DNA from: Martelella limonii
GTDB taxonomy: Bacteria; Pseudomonadota; Alphaproteobacteria; Rhizobiales; Rhizobiaceae
NCBI RefSeq assembly: GCF_013344475.1
Contig: NZ_JABUOU010000008.1
Location: 1 to 64,000 of the forward strand
Direction: 5' to 3'
DNA length: 64,000 bases
A program made the translations under genes and the position numbers. Of the stretch, positions 1 through 18,428 are shown in pieces; positions within the stretch are counted from its first letter, which is position 1; the number at the start of each line of letters is the position of its first letter. The notes beneath the pieces were generated by a model that did not search any database, had not been told where the DNA came from, and was given only the letters and a program-made list of their open reading frames with translations.

Positions 1-127
1 CGTAGGCGCGGAACTCGCCGAAGAACTTCGTGATCGCAGCCGTCAGCGACGTCTTGCCATGGTCAACGTGGCCGATCGTGCCGATGTTTACGTGCGGTTT
101 GCTCCGCTCAAACTTTGCTTTTGCCAT
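1..127 (-). CDS. tuf: Elongation factor Tu, N-terminal fragment (cut by window edge)
   Basis: EF-Tu carries aminoacyl-tRNA to the ribosomal A site as a GTPase. Only the first 42 codons are present; the gene runs off the left edge. The fragment begins [20 protein letters not shown] and includes the P-loop GHVDHGKT, which is diagnostic of EF-Tu and separates it from EF-G (AHIDAGKT) just upstream. The start has a clear AGGAG ribosome-binding site about 6 bases upstream. It follows fusA by 67 bases on the same strand, so it is the last gene of the rpsL-rpsG-fusA-tuf (str) operon. Whether a second tuf copy exists cannot be judged from this window. Confidence 0.96.
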   Translation of the reverse strand, partial: MAKAKFERSKPHVNIGTIGHVDHGKTSLTAAITKFFGEFRAY

Positions 128-194
128 TTTAGGCTCCTATTCCTGTCGAACCCGCGACGGGGTCACTATCTTTTTCGTTACGGGTGTGCCCCGG

Positions 195-2294
195 TCACTT
201 CTGACCGGAGTACTTAGCCTGAATTTCCTGTGCGACATTCGAAGGCACCGGCGCATTGTGGTCAAAGACCATCGAATACTGGGCGCGGCCCTGCGACATG
301 GAGCGCAGCGTATCGACATACTTGAACATGTTGGCCAGCGGAACCTGGGCTTCGATGACCGACGCGTTGCCGCGCGGCTCCTGGCCCTGGATCTGACCGC
401 GACGCGAGTTCAGGTCGCCGATGACATCGCCGACGTAGTCCTCAGGCGTCACAACTTCAACCTTCATGATCGGCTCGAGAAGCTGAGCACCGGCCTTGCG
501 GGCTGCTTCACGGAAGCAGGCGCGCGCGGCGATTTCGAAGGCGAGAACCGACGAGTCGACGTCATGGTATGCACCGTCAACGAGCGTGGCCTTGATGCCG
601 AGCATCGGGAAGCCAGCCAGCGGACCGGAGGACAGAACGCTTTCGATACCCTTCTGAACGCCAGGAATATATTCCTTCGGAACAGTACCGCCGACGATCT
701 TGGATTCGAATACGAAATCCTCGCCATCCGGATTGGGTTCGAAAATGATCTTGACGCGCGCGAACTGACCCGAACCACCCGACTGCTTCTTGTGGGTGTA
801 GTCTTCTTCGTGCTGAGCCGTGATCGTTTCGCGGTAAGCCACCTGCGGTGCGCCCACATTGGCTTCAACCTTGAACTCGCGACGCATGCGGTCAACGATG
901 ATGTCGAGGTGAAGCTCGCCCATGCCGGCGATGATGGTCTGGCCGGACTCTTCGTCGGTGGCAACGCGGAAGGACGGATCCTCGGCAGCCAGACGGTTGA
1001 GGGCGAGACCCATCTTTTCCTGGTCGGCCTTGGTCTTCGGCTCGATCGCGATCCGGATAACCGGCTCGGGGAATTCCATCCGCTCCAGGATAACAGGCTT
1101 CAGCGGATCGCAGAGCGTGTCACCGGTGGTGGTTTCCTTGAGCCCAGCAAGCGCAACGATGTCGCCGGCATAAGCCACGTCGATGTCCGAACGCGAGTTA
1201 GAGTGCATCTGCAGCATGCGGCCGACGCGCTCGCGCTTCTCCTTGACCGTGTTCAGAACGCCCGAACCCTTTTCGATCGTGCCGGAATAGACGCGGCAGA
1301 ACGTCAGCGAGCCGACGAAGGGGTCGTTCATGATCTTGAACGCGAGCATGGAGAGCGGCTCGGCATCGTCTGCCTTACGCGCGATCTCAGCTTCGGTCTT
1401 GACGTCGATGCCCTTGATCGCGGGAATTTCGACCGGCGACGGCAGGAAGTCCACAACAGCGTCGAGAAGCGGCTGAACGCCCTTGTTCTTGAAGGCCGAA
1501 CCGCAGAGCATCGGGAAGAACTCGACGTTGATCGTACCCTTGCGGATGAGTTCGCGGATCTTGTCGTTATCGGGCATGTTGCCTTCGAGGTAAGCTTCCA
1601 TGGCTTCCTCGTCGATATCGACGATCGTTTCGATCATCAGCTCGCGGTATTCTTCAGCCTTGTCCTTCATGTCGGCCGGGATGTCGGTGACTTCCCACTG
1701 GGCGCCGAGATGCTCGCCGTCCCAGACCAGTGCCTTCATCTCGATCAGGTCGATCACGCCGGCAAAGTCGTTTTCAGCGCCGATAGGCAGCTGAATGACA
1801 ACCGGGGTCGCGCCGAGACGGGACTTGACCATGGATACCGAGCGATAGAAGTCGGCGCCGATCTTGTCCATCTTGTTGCAGAAGATCATCCGCGGAACGT
1901 TGTACTTGTCGGCCTGACGCCAGACGGTTTCCGTCTGCGGCTCAACGCCGGCATTGGCGTCGAGAAGGGCGACAGCACCGTCGAGAACGCGCAGCGAACG
2001 CTCGACTTCGATGGTGAAGTCAACGTGGCCGGGGGTGTCGATGATGTTGAAGCGGCGCTTCTTGCCGTCGCGCCCCTGCCAGAAGGTCGTGGTGGCAGCA
2101 GAGGTGATCGTGATGCCACGCTCCTGCTCCTGCTCCATCCAGTCCATGGTGGCAGCGCCGTCGTGCACTTCGCCGATCTTGTGCGACTTACCGGTGTAGA
2201 ACAGGATGCGCTCGGTCGTCGTGGTCTTGCCAGCGTCGATATGCGCCATGATCCCGAAATTGCGGTAGTCTTCGATATTATATTCGCGAGCCAT
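195..2294 (-). CDS. fusA: Elongation factor G
   Basis: EF-G is the translocation GTPase; it also works in ribosome recycling. The 699-residue product has full family length. The GTPase motifs are in place: P-loop AHIDAGKTT at residues 17-25, DTPGH at 86-90 and NKMD at 140-143, followed by the domain II to V region ending near [19 protein letters not shown]. The start [20 protein letters not shown] is the usual alphaproteobacterial N-terminus, with an AGGAAGG site upstream. It lies 27 bases after rpsG and 67 before tuf, so translation of the three is probably from one message. The long open frame on the opposite strand is a codon-bias shadow. Confidence 0.98.
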   Translation of the reverse strand: MAREYNIEDYRNFGIMAHIDAGKTTTTERILFYTGKSHKIGEVHDGAATMDWMEQEQERGITITSAATTTFWQGRDGKKRRFNIIDTPGHVDFTIEVERSLRVLDGAVALLDANAGVEPQTETVWRQADKYNVPRMIFCNKMDKIGADFYRSVSMVKSRLGATPVVIQLPIGAENDFAGVIDLIEMKALVWDGEHLGAQWEVTDIPADMKDKAEEYRELMIETIVDIDEEAMEAYLEGNMPDNDKIRELIRKGTINVEFFPMLCGSAFKNKGVQPLLDAVVDFLPSPVEIPAIKGIDVKTEAEIARKADDAEPLSMLAFKIMNDPFVGSLTFCRVYSGTIEKGSGVLNTVKEKRERVGRMLQMHSNSRSDIDVAYAGDIVALAGLKETTTGDTLCDPLKPVILERMEFPEPVIRIAIEPKTKADQEKMGLALNRLAAEDPSFRVATDEESGQTIIAGMGELHLDIIVDRMRREFKVEANVGAPQVAYRETITAQHEEDYTHKKQSGGSGQFARVKIIFEPNPDGEDFVFESKIVGGTVPKEYIPGVQKGIESVLSSGPLAGFPMLGIKATLVDGAYHDVDSSVLAFEIAARACFREAARKAGAQLLEPIMKVEVVTPEDYVGDVIGDLNSRRGQIQGQEPRGNASVIEAQVPLANMFKYVDTLRSMSQGRAQYSMVFDHNAPVPSNVAQEIQAKYSGQK

Positions 2295-2321
2295 GATAGC
2301 AGGCCTTCCTCGGTGTTCTAA

Positions 2322-2804
<483 letters not shown>

Positions 2805-2867
2805 TCAACAGTTGCGGCACTTAGAACGCGGAGAACCTCGCGCAGCGCCAAAAAAATGAAAACCGAA

Positions 2868-3239
2868 TTACTTCGGACGCTTTGCACCGTACTTCGAACG
2901 ACGCTGCTTACGATTCTTGACGCCCTGGGTATCGAGCACACCACGGATGATGTGGTAGCGAACGCCCGGCAAGTCCTTTACGCGGCCGCCACGGATCATG
3001 ACGACGGAGTGTTCCTGCAGGTTGTGGCCTTCACCCGGAATGTAGCCGATGACTTCGAAGCCATTGGTCAGACGGATCTTGGCAACCTTACGAAGCGCCG
3101 AGTTCGGCTTCTTCGGCGTCGTGGTGTAGACGCGGGTGCAAACGCCGCGCTTCTGCGGGTTCTGCTCCAGAGCGGGAACCTTATTCCGCTTCACCTGGGG
3201 CTGACGCGGCTTGCGGATCAATTGGTTTACGGTAGGCAT
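2868..3239 (-). CDS. rpsL: 30S ribosomal protein S12
   Basis: S12 lies at the decoding centre and controls translational accuracy; it is the classical streptomycin-resistance locus. The 123-residue product starts [13 protein letters not shown] and contains the decoding-site loop [16 protein letters not shown]. The lysine that is changed in streptomycin-resistant mutants (K42/K43, depending on numbering) is present, so this allele looks like the sensitive wild type. The second conserved loop, [16 protein letters not shown], is also intact. It is the first gene of the str operon, with an AAGGGA site upstream and about 420 bases of gene-free DNA before it. Confidence 0.98.
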   Translation of the reverse strand: MPTVNQLIRKPRQPQVKRNKVPALEQNPQKRGVCTRVYTTTPKKPNSALRKVAKIRLTNGFEVIGYIPGEGHNLQEHSVVMIRGGRVKDLPGVRYHIIRGVLDTQGVKNRKQRRSKYGAKRPK

Positions 3240-3659
3240 TCAACCATCCCTTGAGTTCGTGTCTCATCGCCCTTCTGGGGCATTTTTTATACCGTCGCCG
3301 GCGAAAAGAAGCACGTCAAGCGCTATATGCGCACAAGCACGGCCCAAGCCGCCTTTCCGGCGGATGGACCTTAAAGCAGAGGACACGGGCATTTTGCCGC
3401 GTCATGCGTGCAGCATTTTGATCTTCAACGTGCTGTATGAGAACCTAGTCTGAGGTGAACTCCGGGACATTTGGCTTCCCGAACGGCCAGACCTCACATG
3501 GGTTCCGTTGGCGCCGACATACTCGCTTCACCCGACATCGTCAAGCCTGATGGCGGTAATTTCTTTACCAAAACGCCCGGAAGGCCCCGGTTTTACGGCG
3601 GTTCCATGACGTCCGGCAAGTTTTGGCAAGGACGGACGCCTGACGCGCAATAAAATGAC
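3240..3659. other. Gene-free upstream region of the str operon
   Basis: No credible gene. The short open frames here have no ribosome-binding sites and no recognisable composition. Read on the minus strand, this is the leader and promoter region of rpsL. A small GCCC/GGGC hairpin (3269-3281) lies about 30 bases before the rpsL start, next to an A/T run. A TATAAA (3286-3291) and a CTTGAC (3315-3320) are both on the minus strand, but they are about 23 bp apart, too far for a normal sigma-70 pair, so I do not call the promoter. Read on the plus strand, the same hairpin followed by T6 would look like a terminator, but no plus-strand gene ends here. Confidence 0.5.
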
Positions 3660-5252
3660 TCAGGCGATTCCGCCCCTGCGGCCGAGCCCGATTCTCCTTG
3701 TGATCCCGATTCTTTCGAGGAAGGACCCATCATGGCTGACGACGAGCAGCGCGCCGTCATAGGCATTCAATCCCTGTTCCAGCGCCTGAAGGCTCTCGAG
3801 ATCGAGATGGTTGGTCGGCTCGTCGAGGATCAGCAGTTCGACCGGGCTCTTGCCGCCGATCGCCACTGCGAGGCCGGCACGCAAACGCTCGCCGCCGCTC
3901 AGGTCGGCGACCCTGCGCAAGGCCTCGTCGGCGCGGAAGCGGAACCGGGCGAGTGCCGCCCGCGCGCCGTTTTCGTCCTCGGCCGGGTTCAGCCGCCGAA
4001 AATTGTCGCGGACGCTCGCTTGCGGATCGAGAAGCGACAACGCCTGATCAAACAGCGCCCATGAAACATAGATCTCGGCCGAGCCGGAAACCGCTTCGTG
4101 CCTGCCCGTCAATATGGCAATCAAGGTCGATTTTCCCGCGCCGTTCTGTCCATCAACCGCGGTCCGCTCCGGACCGACGATCTCGAACGAGAGGTCTGAA
4201 AACAGAAGCGGCGCCGGGGGATATCCCGCCGAGAGCGCATCGGCCCTTGCCACCCGGCGTTGCCGCTGCAACCCTGAGGGCGACAGCTGCACCGAGAATG
4301 GCATTTCGATCTCCACCCTCTTCCTGACCGCATCAAGCGCCTCAGAAGCCGCTCTTGCCTGCCGGTCCGAGAGTTGCTGATTGCGGCCATCCGAGGCTTC
4401 GGCGTGCTCCTTCATGCTGTCGAGCTTCATCTTCGAGAGGCTGCCGCTGTCGCGCAACCTCCGGCCGGAGGCATCATGGCGCGCCTGGCGTTCAGCGCGC
4501 CTGCGCGCGTCCTGGCGAGCCTCGCTGGCCACCTTCTCGGCATGCTGCAGATCGTGCGCCAGAACGCCCTGCTCGGCCCGGCGCTCCGCCTCGTAGAAGC
4601 TGTAATTGCCGCCATAGCGCCTGAGACCCCGACCGGAGAGCGCCGCAATCGCATCCATCCCCTCGAGCAGCGTCCTGTCATGGCTGACGACAAGAGCGCC
4701 GCCGCGCCAGCTTGCGAGGAATTGCCCGAGCGCCGCCCTGCCCTCCCTGTCGAGATTATTGGACGGCTCGTCGAGGAGGATGAAACCGGGCGCATCGAAG
4801 ATCAGCCGGGCGAGCCGCGCCCGCGTCGTCTCTCCGCCGGAAAGGCGTTCAAGCGGGGTATCGAGCCCGGCCGAAAGCCCGGTCGCGGCCAGCGCCCTCA
4901 GGGCCCGCTCCTCCACCGCCCAGTCGATCTCGGCAAGGTCCTCGGCGTTGGCAAGCCCCTGCTCCGCCCGCGCGATCGCAGCAAGCATTGCCTCGATGCC
5001 GAACAACCCGGCGATCGTCTCGCCCGGCGCTGGGCGCACCACCTGGTCGAAGATGCCAAGCCTGCCGGATACGTGGATGCTGCCGGAGGTCGGTCGCAGC
5101 TTGCCTGCTATCAGCCGCAGAAGGGTCGATTTGCCGGCGCCGTTGCGACCGACGAGACCGGTGCGTTCGGGTCCGAAGACCGCACTCAGATTGTCGAAGA
5201 GAAGCTGGCCGTCAGGCGTGATGAAGGTCAGAGCGGAAAGCGTGATAGGCAT
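3660..5252 (-). CDS. ABC-F family ATP-binding protein (tandem ATPase, no membrane domain)
   Basis: ABC-F proteins are soluble ribosome-associated ATPases with two fused nucleotide-binding domains; members relieve stalled ribosomes or give antibiotic resistance. The 530-residue product has a first Walker A GRNGAGKST (35-43), signature LSGGE (137-141) and Walker B LLDEPSNNLD, then a charged linker, then a second set GQNGAGKST, LSGGE and ILDEPTNHLD. No membrane segments are visible. I start at MPITLSALTF rather than 8 codons upstream because a GGGAGA site sits about 9 bases before this ATG. It lies between the rpoC and rpsL blocks on the same strand, and is not part of the str operon. Which ABC-F subfamily it belongs to (Uup, EttA or YheS type) cannot be fixed by eye. 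Confidence 0.9.
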   Translation of the reverse strand: MPITLSALTFITPDGQLLFDNLSAVFGPERTGLVGRNGAGKSTLLRLIAGKLRPTSGSIHVSGRLGIFDQVVRPAPGETIAGLFGIEAMLAAIARAEQGLANAEDLAEIDWAVEERALRALAATGLSAGLDTPLERLSGGETTRARLARLIFDAPGFILLDEPSNNLDREGRAALGQFLASWRGGALVVSHDRTLLEGMDAIAALSGRGLRRYGGNYSFYEAERRAEQGVLAHDLQHAEKVASEARQDARRRAERQARHDASGRRLRDSGSLSKMKLDSMKEHAEASDGRNQQLSDRQARAASEALDAVRKRVEIEMPFSVQLSPSGLQRQRRVARADALSAGYPPAPLLFSDLSFEIVGPERTAVDGQNGAGKSTLIAILTGRHEAVSGSAEIYVSWALFDQALSLLDPQASVRDNFRRLNPAEDENGARAALARFRFRADEALRRVADLSGGERLRAGLAVAIGGKSPVELLILDEPTNHLDLESLQALEQGLNAYDGALLVVSHDGSFLERIGITRRIGLGRRGGIA

Positions 5253-5447
5253 GAGCAGATGTCTCCCGTGGAGCAAAACAGGTGGTTTTTGCTGTGCGGT
5301 GAGAATTCATCGTCCTGCCATTCCGATCAGATTTGCGATTGCCCGTCAGATAATGCGGACGTGGGCCCGGGTCAACCCGCGACAGTGGCGCTTTCAATCG
5401 GCGGCGCGATATGAAACAAGGGGCAAAGGACGCGACAGGAGAGCATC

Positions 5448-5744
5448 ATGATTGCCATACCCGGCTACACCAGCGACGGCGAGCGCATGGTCTTCATCAT
5501 CACCGGCAAGGTCTATCACGAGTGGAACGGAGACACCGAAGTTCACGTGCTGATCGCCGCCCCCGATGAGGACACCGCCGTGCGCAACACGCTCAATGCG
5601 CTCGCGAATGAGGGCTATGCGGAAGCCGACCTTGACCAGATCGGGATGATCACCGAGATTCCCGACGAAGAGCCGCACGCATCGGCCTATCAGACCGCCC
5701 TTGAGGGCGAGGTCGCGATCGTCAAGCTCGGCGATGGCGAATAG
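5448..5744 (+). CDS. Conserved small protein of unknown function, 98 residues
   Basis: I do not recognise a named family. The product begins MIAIPGYTSDGERMVFIITG and is acidic. It has a central amphipathic segment (AAPDEDTAVRNTLNALANEGY) and no signal peptide or membrane segment. The pattern of a short beta-strand, a helix with alternating polar residues and a second strand suggests a small compact alpha/beta domain. A good AGGAGAG site precedes the ATG by 6 bases, which together with normal codon use supports a real gene. It is divergent from the ABC-F gene (195 bases between starts) and convergent with the Ntn hydrolase gene, with a hairpin between the two 3' ends. Confidence 0.7.
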   Translation: MIAIPGYTSDGERMVFIITGKVYHEWNGDTEVHVLIAAPDEDTAVRNTLNALANEGYAEADLDQIGMITEIPDEEPHASAYQTALEGEVAIVKLGDGE

Positions 5745-5769
5745 ACCCGACTGGCGTCAATATTAAGAA

Positions 5770-5794
5770 GAGCCGGCCCCCTGGGAGCCGGCTC
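5770..5794. terminator. Hairpin between two convergent genes
   Basis: GAGCCGGC at 5770-5777 pairs perfectly with GCCGGCTC at 5787-5794 around a 9-base loop. It stands in the 73-base gap between the plus-strand 98-residue gene and the minus-strand hydrolase, so it can end transcripts from either side. There is no strong U-run on either strand, so termination may be weak. Confidence 0.5.
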
Positions 5795-5817
5795 AACCGG
5801 TTCAGTGCGAATGGACC

Positions 5818-6936
5818 TTACTGTGCATCGCCGAGCGGGAAATATTCCTGCTCGCTATCCAGCATGAAGGTCTTGACCGCCTTCGCGTCGAGGTCCTGGT
5901 CGTCCAGAGAGATCTTGCGGATGGCGGAATCGTCATATGTGCGGATGTAGAAGGTCTTCGACTTGGTGTCGTTGCCGCTCGTCCACTGGGTATAGTCGGC
6001 GATGATATTGCCGTGGTCATCCTTTTCCCTGCCGGTCCTGACAACGCCGCGGGGAATGTCGAAATTGTTGAGGATGTGGAACAGCTCGAACGTGGCATCA
6101 GGCCCGTCGGTACTGTCGAACTCGCCATTGGAATAGATCGCGGCGCGCACGAAGCGCGATGGCGGCGTGAAGTCGCCCGGCAGACCCAGAAGCCCGGTGC
6201 CCTCGCCGAGACCGGGTACCTTCAGCTTGCCGATCGTCTTCGGTTCGACATTCCAGAGATCGAGGTTGATGTAGTTGTTGAGATTGGTCAGGTGCCAGTC
6301 GAATGCGGGCTGGTTGGTAACCGTGCCGATCGGATTGTCGTGGAGCGTCAGCTTGCCATCGACATATTCGATCACCAGCGTGGCGCCGCTCGGATCGGTC
6401 ACGACGTAATGGACCGGCATGACCATGTTCCACTGCTTGAACACAACGGCTGGGACAACGACGTCCTCGATCCCTGCGCGCGCTTCCTCGACGGTCGCGA
6501 AATTGTCGAGAATGTAGGAAACCACTTCCCAGGGCGCAATCGTGTTCGCTGCGTCAGCATCGGTATACGGCTGGTAGTCCGCATAATCCATGAAATAGAA
6601 GATGCCGGCGGAAAGCCCCTTTTCATTAAGGCCATCGATGATGACTGGCAGGTCGAGCGCATTGGCGCCCACGCTTGCATATTTCGTCTTCCAGCTCTTG
6701 CCGCTCGCCCCATCCGGCGCCGTGCCGACGCGATCGAAATTGCGCGGTACAACGATGACGTTCGACTTGATGTCGATGCCGAATTCCATGGTGCGTCCGC
6801 GAACAACAGTGCCATCCTTCGCCACCATCGTAATGCCGGTGCATGCCTCGGCCACTGACGCAAACATCATCGATGCCGCGATCGCGCAAGCTGCGACACG
6901 TCCGCCAAGGCCCAGTTTCTTCAAGTTCACGCTCAT
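5818..6936 (-). CDS. Exported choloylglycine hydrolase / penicillin V acylase family Ntn hydrolase
   Basis: Ntn amidases of this family cut linear amide bonds (bile-salt conjugates, penicillin V, acyl-homoserine lactones) with an N-terminal cysteine. The 372-residue product starts MSVNLKKLGLGGRVAACAIA, a typical signal peptide ending SVAEA, directly followed by Cys32 in CTGITMVAKDGTVVRGRTMEFG, so signal-peptide removal would itself expose the nucleophile. The GRTMEF stretch after the Cys matches the family active-site region. I start at this ATG, not the one 5 codons upstream, because GGAGGG lies 6 bases before it. The -3 and -2 residues do not fit a lipobox. A paralogue is at 35396-36499. 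Substrate unknown; Gram-negative relatives include AHL-degrading acylases. Confidence 0.87.
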   Translation of the reverse strand: MSVNLKKLGLGGRVAACAIAASMMFASVAEACTGITMVAKDGTVVRGRTMEFGIDIKSNVIVVPRNFDRVGTAPDGASGKSWKTKYASVGANALDLPVIIDGLNEKGLSAGIFYFMDYADYQPYTDADAANTIAPWEVVSYILDNFATVEEARAGIEDVVVPAVVFKQWNMVMPVHYVVTDPSGATLVIEYVDGKLTLHDNPIGTVTNQPAFDWHLTNLNNYINLDLWNVEPKTIGKLKVPGLGEGTGLLGLPGDFTPPSRFVRAAIYSNGEFDSTDGPDATFELFHILNNFDIPRGVVRTGREKDDHGNIIADYTQWTSGNDTKSKTFYIRTYDDSAIRKISLDDQDLDAKAVKTFMLDSEQEYFPLGDAQ

Positions 6937-7096
6937 GTTTTGTCCCTCCATTCAGCGCTGCCCCGCATCCCCTGTTCATCTTTTCAAAGCGGGGAGCGCG
7001 GCGGTCAAAATGTTAGGCCCGGAGGGACGCATTCTCAAAGCCGAATTTCATCAGTACCAAAAATGGGCCAGCCGTACGATCAAGCGAAGACGAAAA

Positions 7097-7124
7097 AAGG
7101 CCCGGTGCGCGCGCACCGGGCCTT
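7097..7124 (-). terminator. Intrinsic terminator of the rpoBC operon
   Basis: A perfect 28-bp palindrome (14-bp arms, AAGGCCCGGTGCGC and its complement) lies 23 bases after the rpoC stop. On the minus strand it is followed by TTTTTT at once, giving a textbook rho-independent terminator. Confidence 0.87.
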
Positions 7125-7146
7125 CAGATAGTTCAGCAACGTGGGG

Positions 7147-11355
<4,209 letters not shown>

Positions 11356-11504
11356 GCCTGTCTCCTTGACTGGGCGGCATCGCCCTTGTTGGCAGTCGAT
11401 CCGGTCAAACCCCGGGAACGGACGAACTGCCCTGAAAAACGGTAATGGCCGCAAAATGCGGCGAAACTGACACTCCCGGCCTGACTGCAGGCCTCGAGCA
11501 TCGG

Positions 11505-11534
11505 CGACGCGCCCACCATCCGGCAGGCGCGTCG
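11505..11534 (-). other. Hairpin just after the rpoB stop codon
   Basis: CGACGCGCC (11505-11513) pairs perfectly with GGCGCGTCG (11526-11534) around a 12-base loop, 10 bases past the rpoB stop. There is no U-run, so a message-stability or processing element is more likely than a terminator. It could tune the rpoB:rpoC ratio across the unusually wide 189-base gap. Confidence 0.5.
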
Positions 11535-11544
11535 GCTTTCAATC

Positions 11545-15684
<4,140 letters not shown>

Positions 15685-15779
15685 TCAGGTAGCTCCTTGT
15701 CAATCTGCATCCGGGCCTGCAACAGACGGTCACCGATGGCCAATTGGCTCCGTCATCATTTAAGGGTCTTCTTGAGAAC

Positions 15780-15817
15780 CCATTACCCAAAGGCCCGAAG
15801 GGGACTTTGGGTAATGG
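15780..15817 (-). promoter_or_regulatory. Long hairpin between rplL and rpoB
   Basis: CCATTACCCAAAG (15780-15792) pairs perfectly over 13 bp with CTTTGGGTAATGG (15805-15817), loop 12 bases. It lies about 60 bases after the rplL stop and about 95 before rpoB. In E. coli the same gap holds an attenuator and an RNase III site that set the ratio of ribosomal protein to RNA polymerase; a long perfect stem here is compatible with the same role. There is no U-run immediately downstream. Confidence 0.62.
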
Positions 15818-15837
15818 CTTCAGATCAGTTGTCGTCT

Positions 15838-15862
15838 CGCGGGCAGGAAGAACCCGCCCGCG
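15838..15862 (-). terminator. Second hairpin after rplL
   Basis: CGCGGGC (15838-15844) pairs with GCCCGCG (15856-15862), loop 11 bases, 17 bases after the rplL stop. A U-run is lacking. Together with the 13-bp stem at 15780-15817 it makes a tandem structure that may give partial termination before rpoBC. Confidence 0.45.
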
Positions 15863-15879
15863 AAACTGAAAAGCAAAGC

Positions 15880-16257
<378 letters not shown>

Positions 16258-16321
16258 GTTCATCTTCCTTCAGTGTTTGGTTCGAACTGGTTCGAAATTT
16301 TTATAAACAGCGAAAAACCGC

Positions 16322-16840
16322 TCAAGCGGCCTCGTCCTTCGTGGCATAGGCGTTGAGCACGCGCGCAAGCTGGCTTGCGGGTGCAGAAGCAATCGTTGCG
16401 ATTCGGGTCGCCGGGGTCTGAATCATACCCACAAGCTTCGCACGCAGCTCGTCCAGCGAAGGCATGGTCGCAAGCGACTTCACACCATCGGCGTCGAGCA
16501 CGGTTGCCCCCATGGCGCCGCCGATGACAACGAGCTTGTCGTTGCCCTTGGCGAAATCCATGCAGACCTTCGGAGCCGTCACCGGGTCATCGCAATAAGC
16601 GATGAGCGTCTGACCCTTGAACAGGTCAGCCATTCCCTCGGACTCCGTACCCTGAAGGGCAATCTTGGCCAGGCGGTTCTTCGCGACTTTGACAGTGCCG
16701 CCCGCTTCACGCATCTTTGAACGGAATGCGTTCATCTGCGCAACGGTGACACCGGCATAGTGGGCCACGACAACCGAGCCCGAAGCCTTGAAGACTTCGT
16801 TCAGTTCCGTGACGAATTCGCGTTTTTCCGCTCTTTCCAC
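16322..16840 (-). CDS. rplJ: 50S ribosomal protein L10
   Basis: L10 anchors the L7/L12 dimers to the ribosome and, in complex with them, represses its own message in many bacteria. The 172-residue product starts with GTG ([20 protein letters not shown]) and has GGAGAT 5 to 8 bases upstream. It shows the family pattern [20 protein letters not shown] followed by [12 protein letters not shown], and an Ala-rich C-terminal helix that binds L7/L12. The 335 bases between rplA and rplJ contain the leader on which such autoregulation would act. Confidence 0.97.
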   Translation of the reverse strand: MERAEKREFVTELNEVFKASGSVVVAHYAGVTVAQMNAFRSKMREAGGTVKVAKNRLAKIALQGTESEGMADLFKGQTLIAYCDDPVTAPKVCMDFAKGNDKLVVIGGAMGATVLDADGVKSLATMPSLDELRAKLVGMIQTPATRIATIASAPASQLARVLNAYATKDEAA

Positions 16841-17175
16841 TGCCTATCTCCAGTTGACAGATCCATTTCCGGATCTGCCGGTTTGCCTTTGCCGCATGGG
16901 TCTTGATTTCCAAGATCCCAAGCGACGCTCGAGGATCCTGCCCCCATCGGCGCGCGATTTCTCAAGCGCCTAGGCACACCAGGTTCGAACCAAATCAGTC
17001 CGCAAGGGGTGATCGACACCCACGGAAAAATTGGTCTCACCCGTCTCATGCAGGCAAAATGATTAAGGTTGCCCACCTGCAATCTCGGACAGGAAACCGG
17101 GTTTTACCCCGGATTTTCCCGGGCCCTGGGGCCCGGAAAACATTTGCCGGAAGCGACTTCCGGAAATTCTAGAAC
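16841..17175 (-). promoter_or_regulatory. rplA-rplJ intergenic leader with two strong hairpins
   Basis: There is no gene here. Two hairpins follow the rplA stop on the minus strand: CCGGAAG/CTTCCGG (17147-17163, 3-base loop) and a longer stem built from TTTTCC, CGGGCCC and their complements (17114-17140, one bulge). The rest, down to the GTG of rplJ, is the expected site of an L10 leader, the element bound by L10-(L7/L12) in other bacteria; I cannot confirm its kink-turn by eye. The first two hairpins may end or slow the rplKA transcript. Confidence 0.5.
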
Positions 17176-17871
17176 TTAAGCGTTGACCGACGAGAAGTCG
17201 ATCTTGACGCCCGGGCCCATCGTCGAGGACAGCGCAACGCGCTTGACGTAGTTGCCCTTGGCGCCGGCCGGCTTTGCCTTGACGACGGCGTCGGCGAAAG
17301 CACGGATGTTTTCTTCCAGAGCCGAAGCTTCGAACGAAGCCTTGCCGATGCCGGCGTGAACGATACCGGCCTTCTCGACGCGGAACTCGACGGCGCCGCC
17401 CTTGGAAGCTTCAACAGCTGCCTTGACGTCCATCGTGACGGTTCCGACTTTCGGGTTCGGCATCATGCCGCGCGGGCCGAGAACCTTGCCGAGACGGCCG
17501 ACGAGCGGCATCATGTCCGGCGTGGCAATGCAGCGATCGAAATCGATCTTGCCGGACTGGACGGTCTCGACCAGGTCTTCCGCGCCAACGATGTCCGCGC
17601 CGGCTTCCTTGGCTTCATCAGCCTTGGCGCCACGGGCGAAAACAGCAACGCGGACGGTACGGCCAGTGCCGTTCGGCAGGTTGACGACGCCGCGGACCAT
17701 CTGGTCTGCATGACGCGGATCAACGCCGAGGTTCATCGCAACTTCGATGGTTTCGTCGAACTTCGCCGTGGCGCGTTCCTTGACCATCTTGACCGCTTCG
17801 GACAGGCCGTACAGCTTGTTGACGTCGACGCCTTCGCGGGTCTTCTGAATACGCTTTGCAATCTTGGTCAT
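17176..17871 (-). CDS. rplA: 50S ribosomal protein L1
   Basis: L1 forms the L1 stalk that guides deacylated tRNA out of the E site, and is a translational repressor of its own operon in many bacteria. The product is 231 residues. It starts [20 protein letters not shown] and contains the family stretches [12 protein letters not shown] and [20 protein letters not shown]. The frame is open three codons further upstream, but that extension would overlap the rplK stop; the chosen ATG lies 5 bases after rplK, giving coupled translation. Two hairpins follow the stop codon. Confidence 0.97.
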   Translation of the reverse strand: MTKIAKRIQKTREGVDVNKLYGLSEAVKMVKERATAKFDETIEVAMNLGVDPRHADQMVRGVVNLPNGTGRTVRVAVFARGAKADEAKEAGADIVGAEDLVETVQSGKIDFDRCIATPDMMPLVGRLGKVLGPRGMMPNPKVGTVTMDVKAAVEASKGGAVEFRVEKAGIVHAGIGKASFEASALEENIRAFADAVVKAKPAGAKGNYVKRVALSSTMGPGVKIDFSSVNA

Positions 17872-17876
17872 GGCAA

Positions 17877-18305
17877 TCAACCCGTCACTTCGAGGCCCAT
17901 GGCGCGGGCAGAGCCCTCGACCATGCGCATTGCGCCTTCGATATCGGCGGCGTTCAGATCGCTCATCTTGGCTTCCGCAATCTTGCGAACCTGTTCAGCG
18001 CTGATCGAACCAGCCGATGCCTTGCCCGGGGTCTTCGAACCGGACTTGATCTTCGCTTCCTTCTTGAGGAAGTAGGAGACCGGCGGCTGTTTCATCACGA
18101 AGGTGAAGGACTTGTCCTGGAAATAGGTAATGATCACCGGGATCGGCATACCCTTTTCCATTTCCTGCGAAGCCGCGTTGAACGCCTTGCAGAATTCCAT
18201 GATGTTAATGCCACGCTGACCAAGTGCGGGACCGATCGGCGGGGACGGATTTGCCGAACCTGCCGGGACCTGCAGCTTGAGCTGGCCTGCAACTTTCTTA
18301 GCCAT
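17877..18305 (-). CDS. rplK: 50S ribosomal protein L11
   Basis: L11 binds 23S rRNA at the GTPase-associated centre, where thiostrepton acts. The 142-residue product has normal length, with [20 protein letters not shown] at the start, the proline-rich [20 protein letters not shown] hinge and the C-terminal RNA-binding part ending [16 protein letters not shown]. It is 142 bases after nusG and 5 before rplA. A UUCG-capped hairpin lies in the nusG-rplK gap. Confidence 0.98.
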   Translation of the reverse strand: MAKKVAGQLKLQVPAGSANPSPPIGPALGQRGINIMEFCKAFNAASQEMEKGMPIPVIITYFQDKSFTFVMKQPPVSYFLKKEAKIKSGSKTPGKASAGSISAEQVRKIAEAKMSDLNAADIEGAMRMVEGSARAMGLEVTG

Positions 18306-18428
18306 TTCTCTGCCTTTCCAAATTCGGACCGGATGACCGATCCATCATGCCGGCAATGCCGGCGGCTGCGGTTGCGTGGTGCGAACTTTCTGAGCGCAGG
18401 CTTGAGCGCCCGTTCTCCCACGCGAAAA

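Noticed and set aside
30-2321. 763-codon plus-strand open frame opposite fusA
   Set aside because: Pure antisense shadow of EF-G caused by GC-rich codon use; composition and lack of any motif exclude a gene.
3286-3320. Promoter for the str operon from CTTGAC and TATAAA
   Set aside because: The two elements are about 23 bp apart, outside the range for sigma-70-type promoters.
5818-6936. Lipoprotein reading of the Ntn hydrolase signal (Cys at the cleavage site)
   Set aside because: The residues before Cys (AEA) do not fit a lipobox; the Cys is the known catalytic N-terminus of this family.
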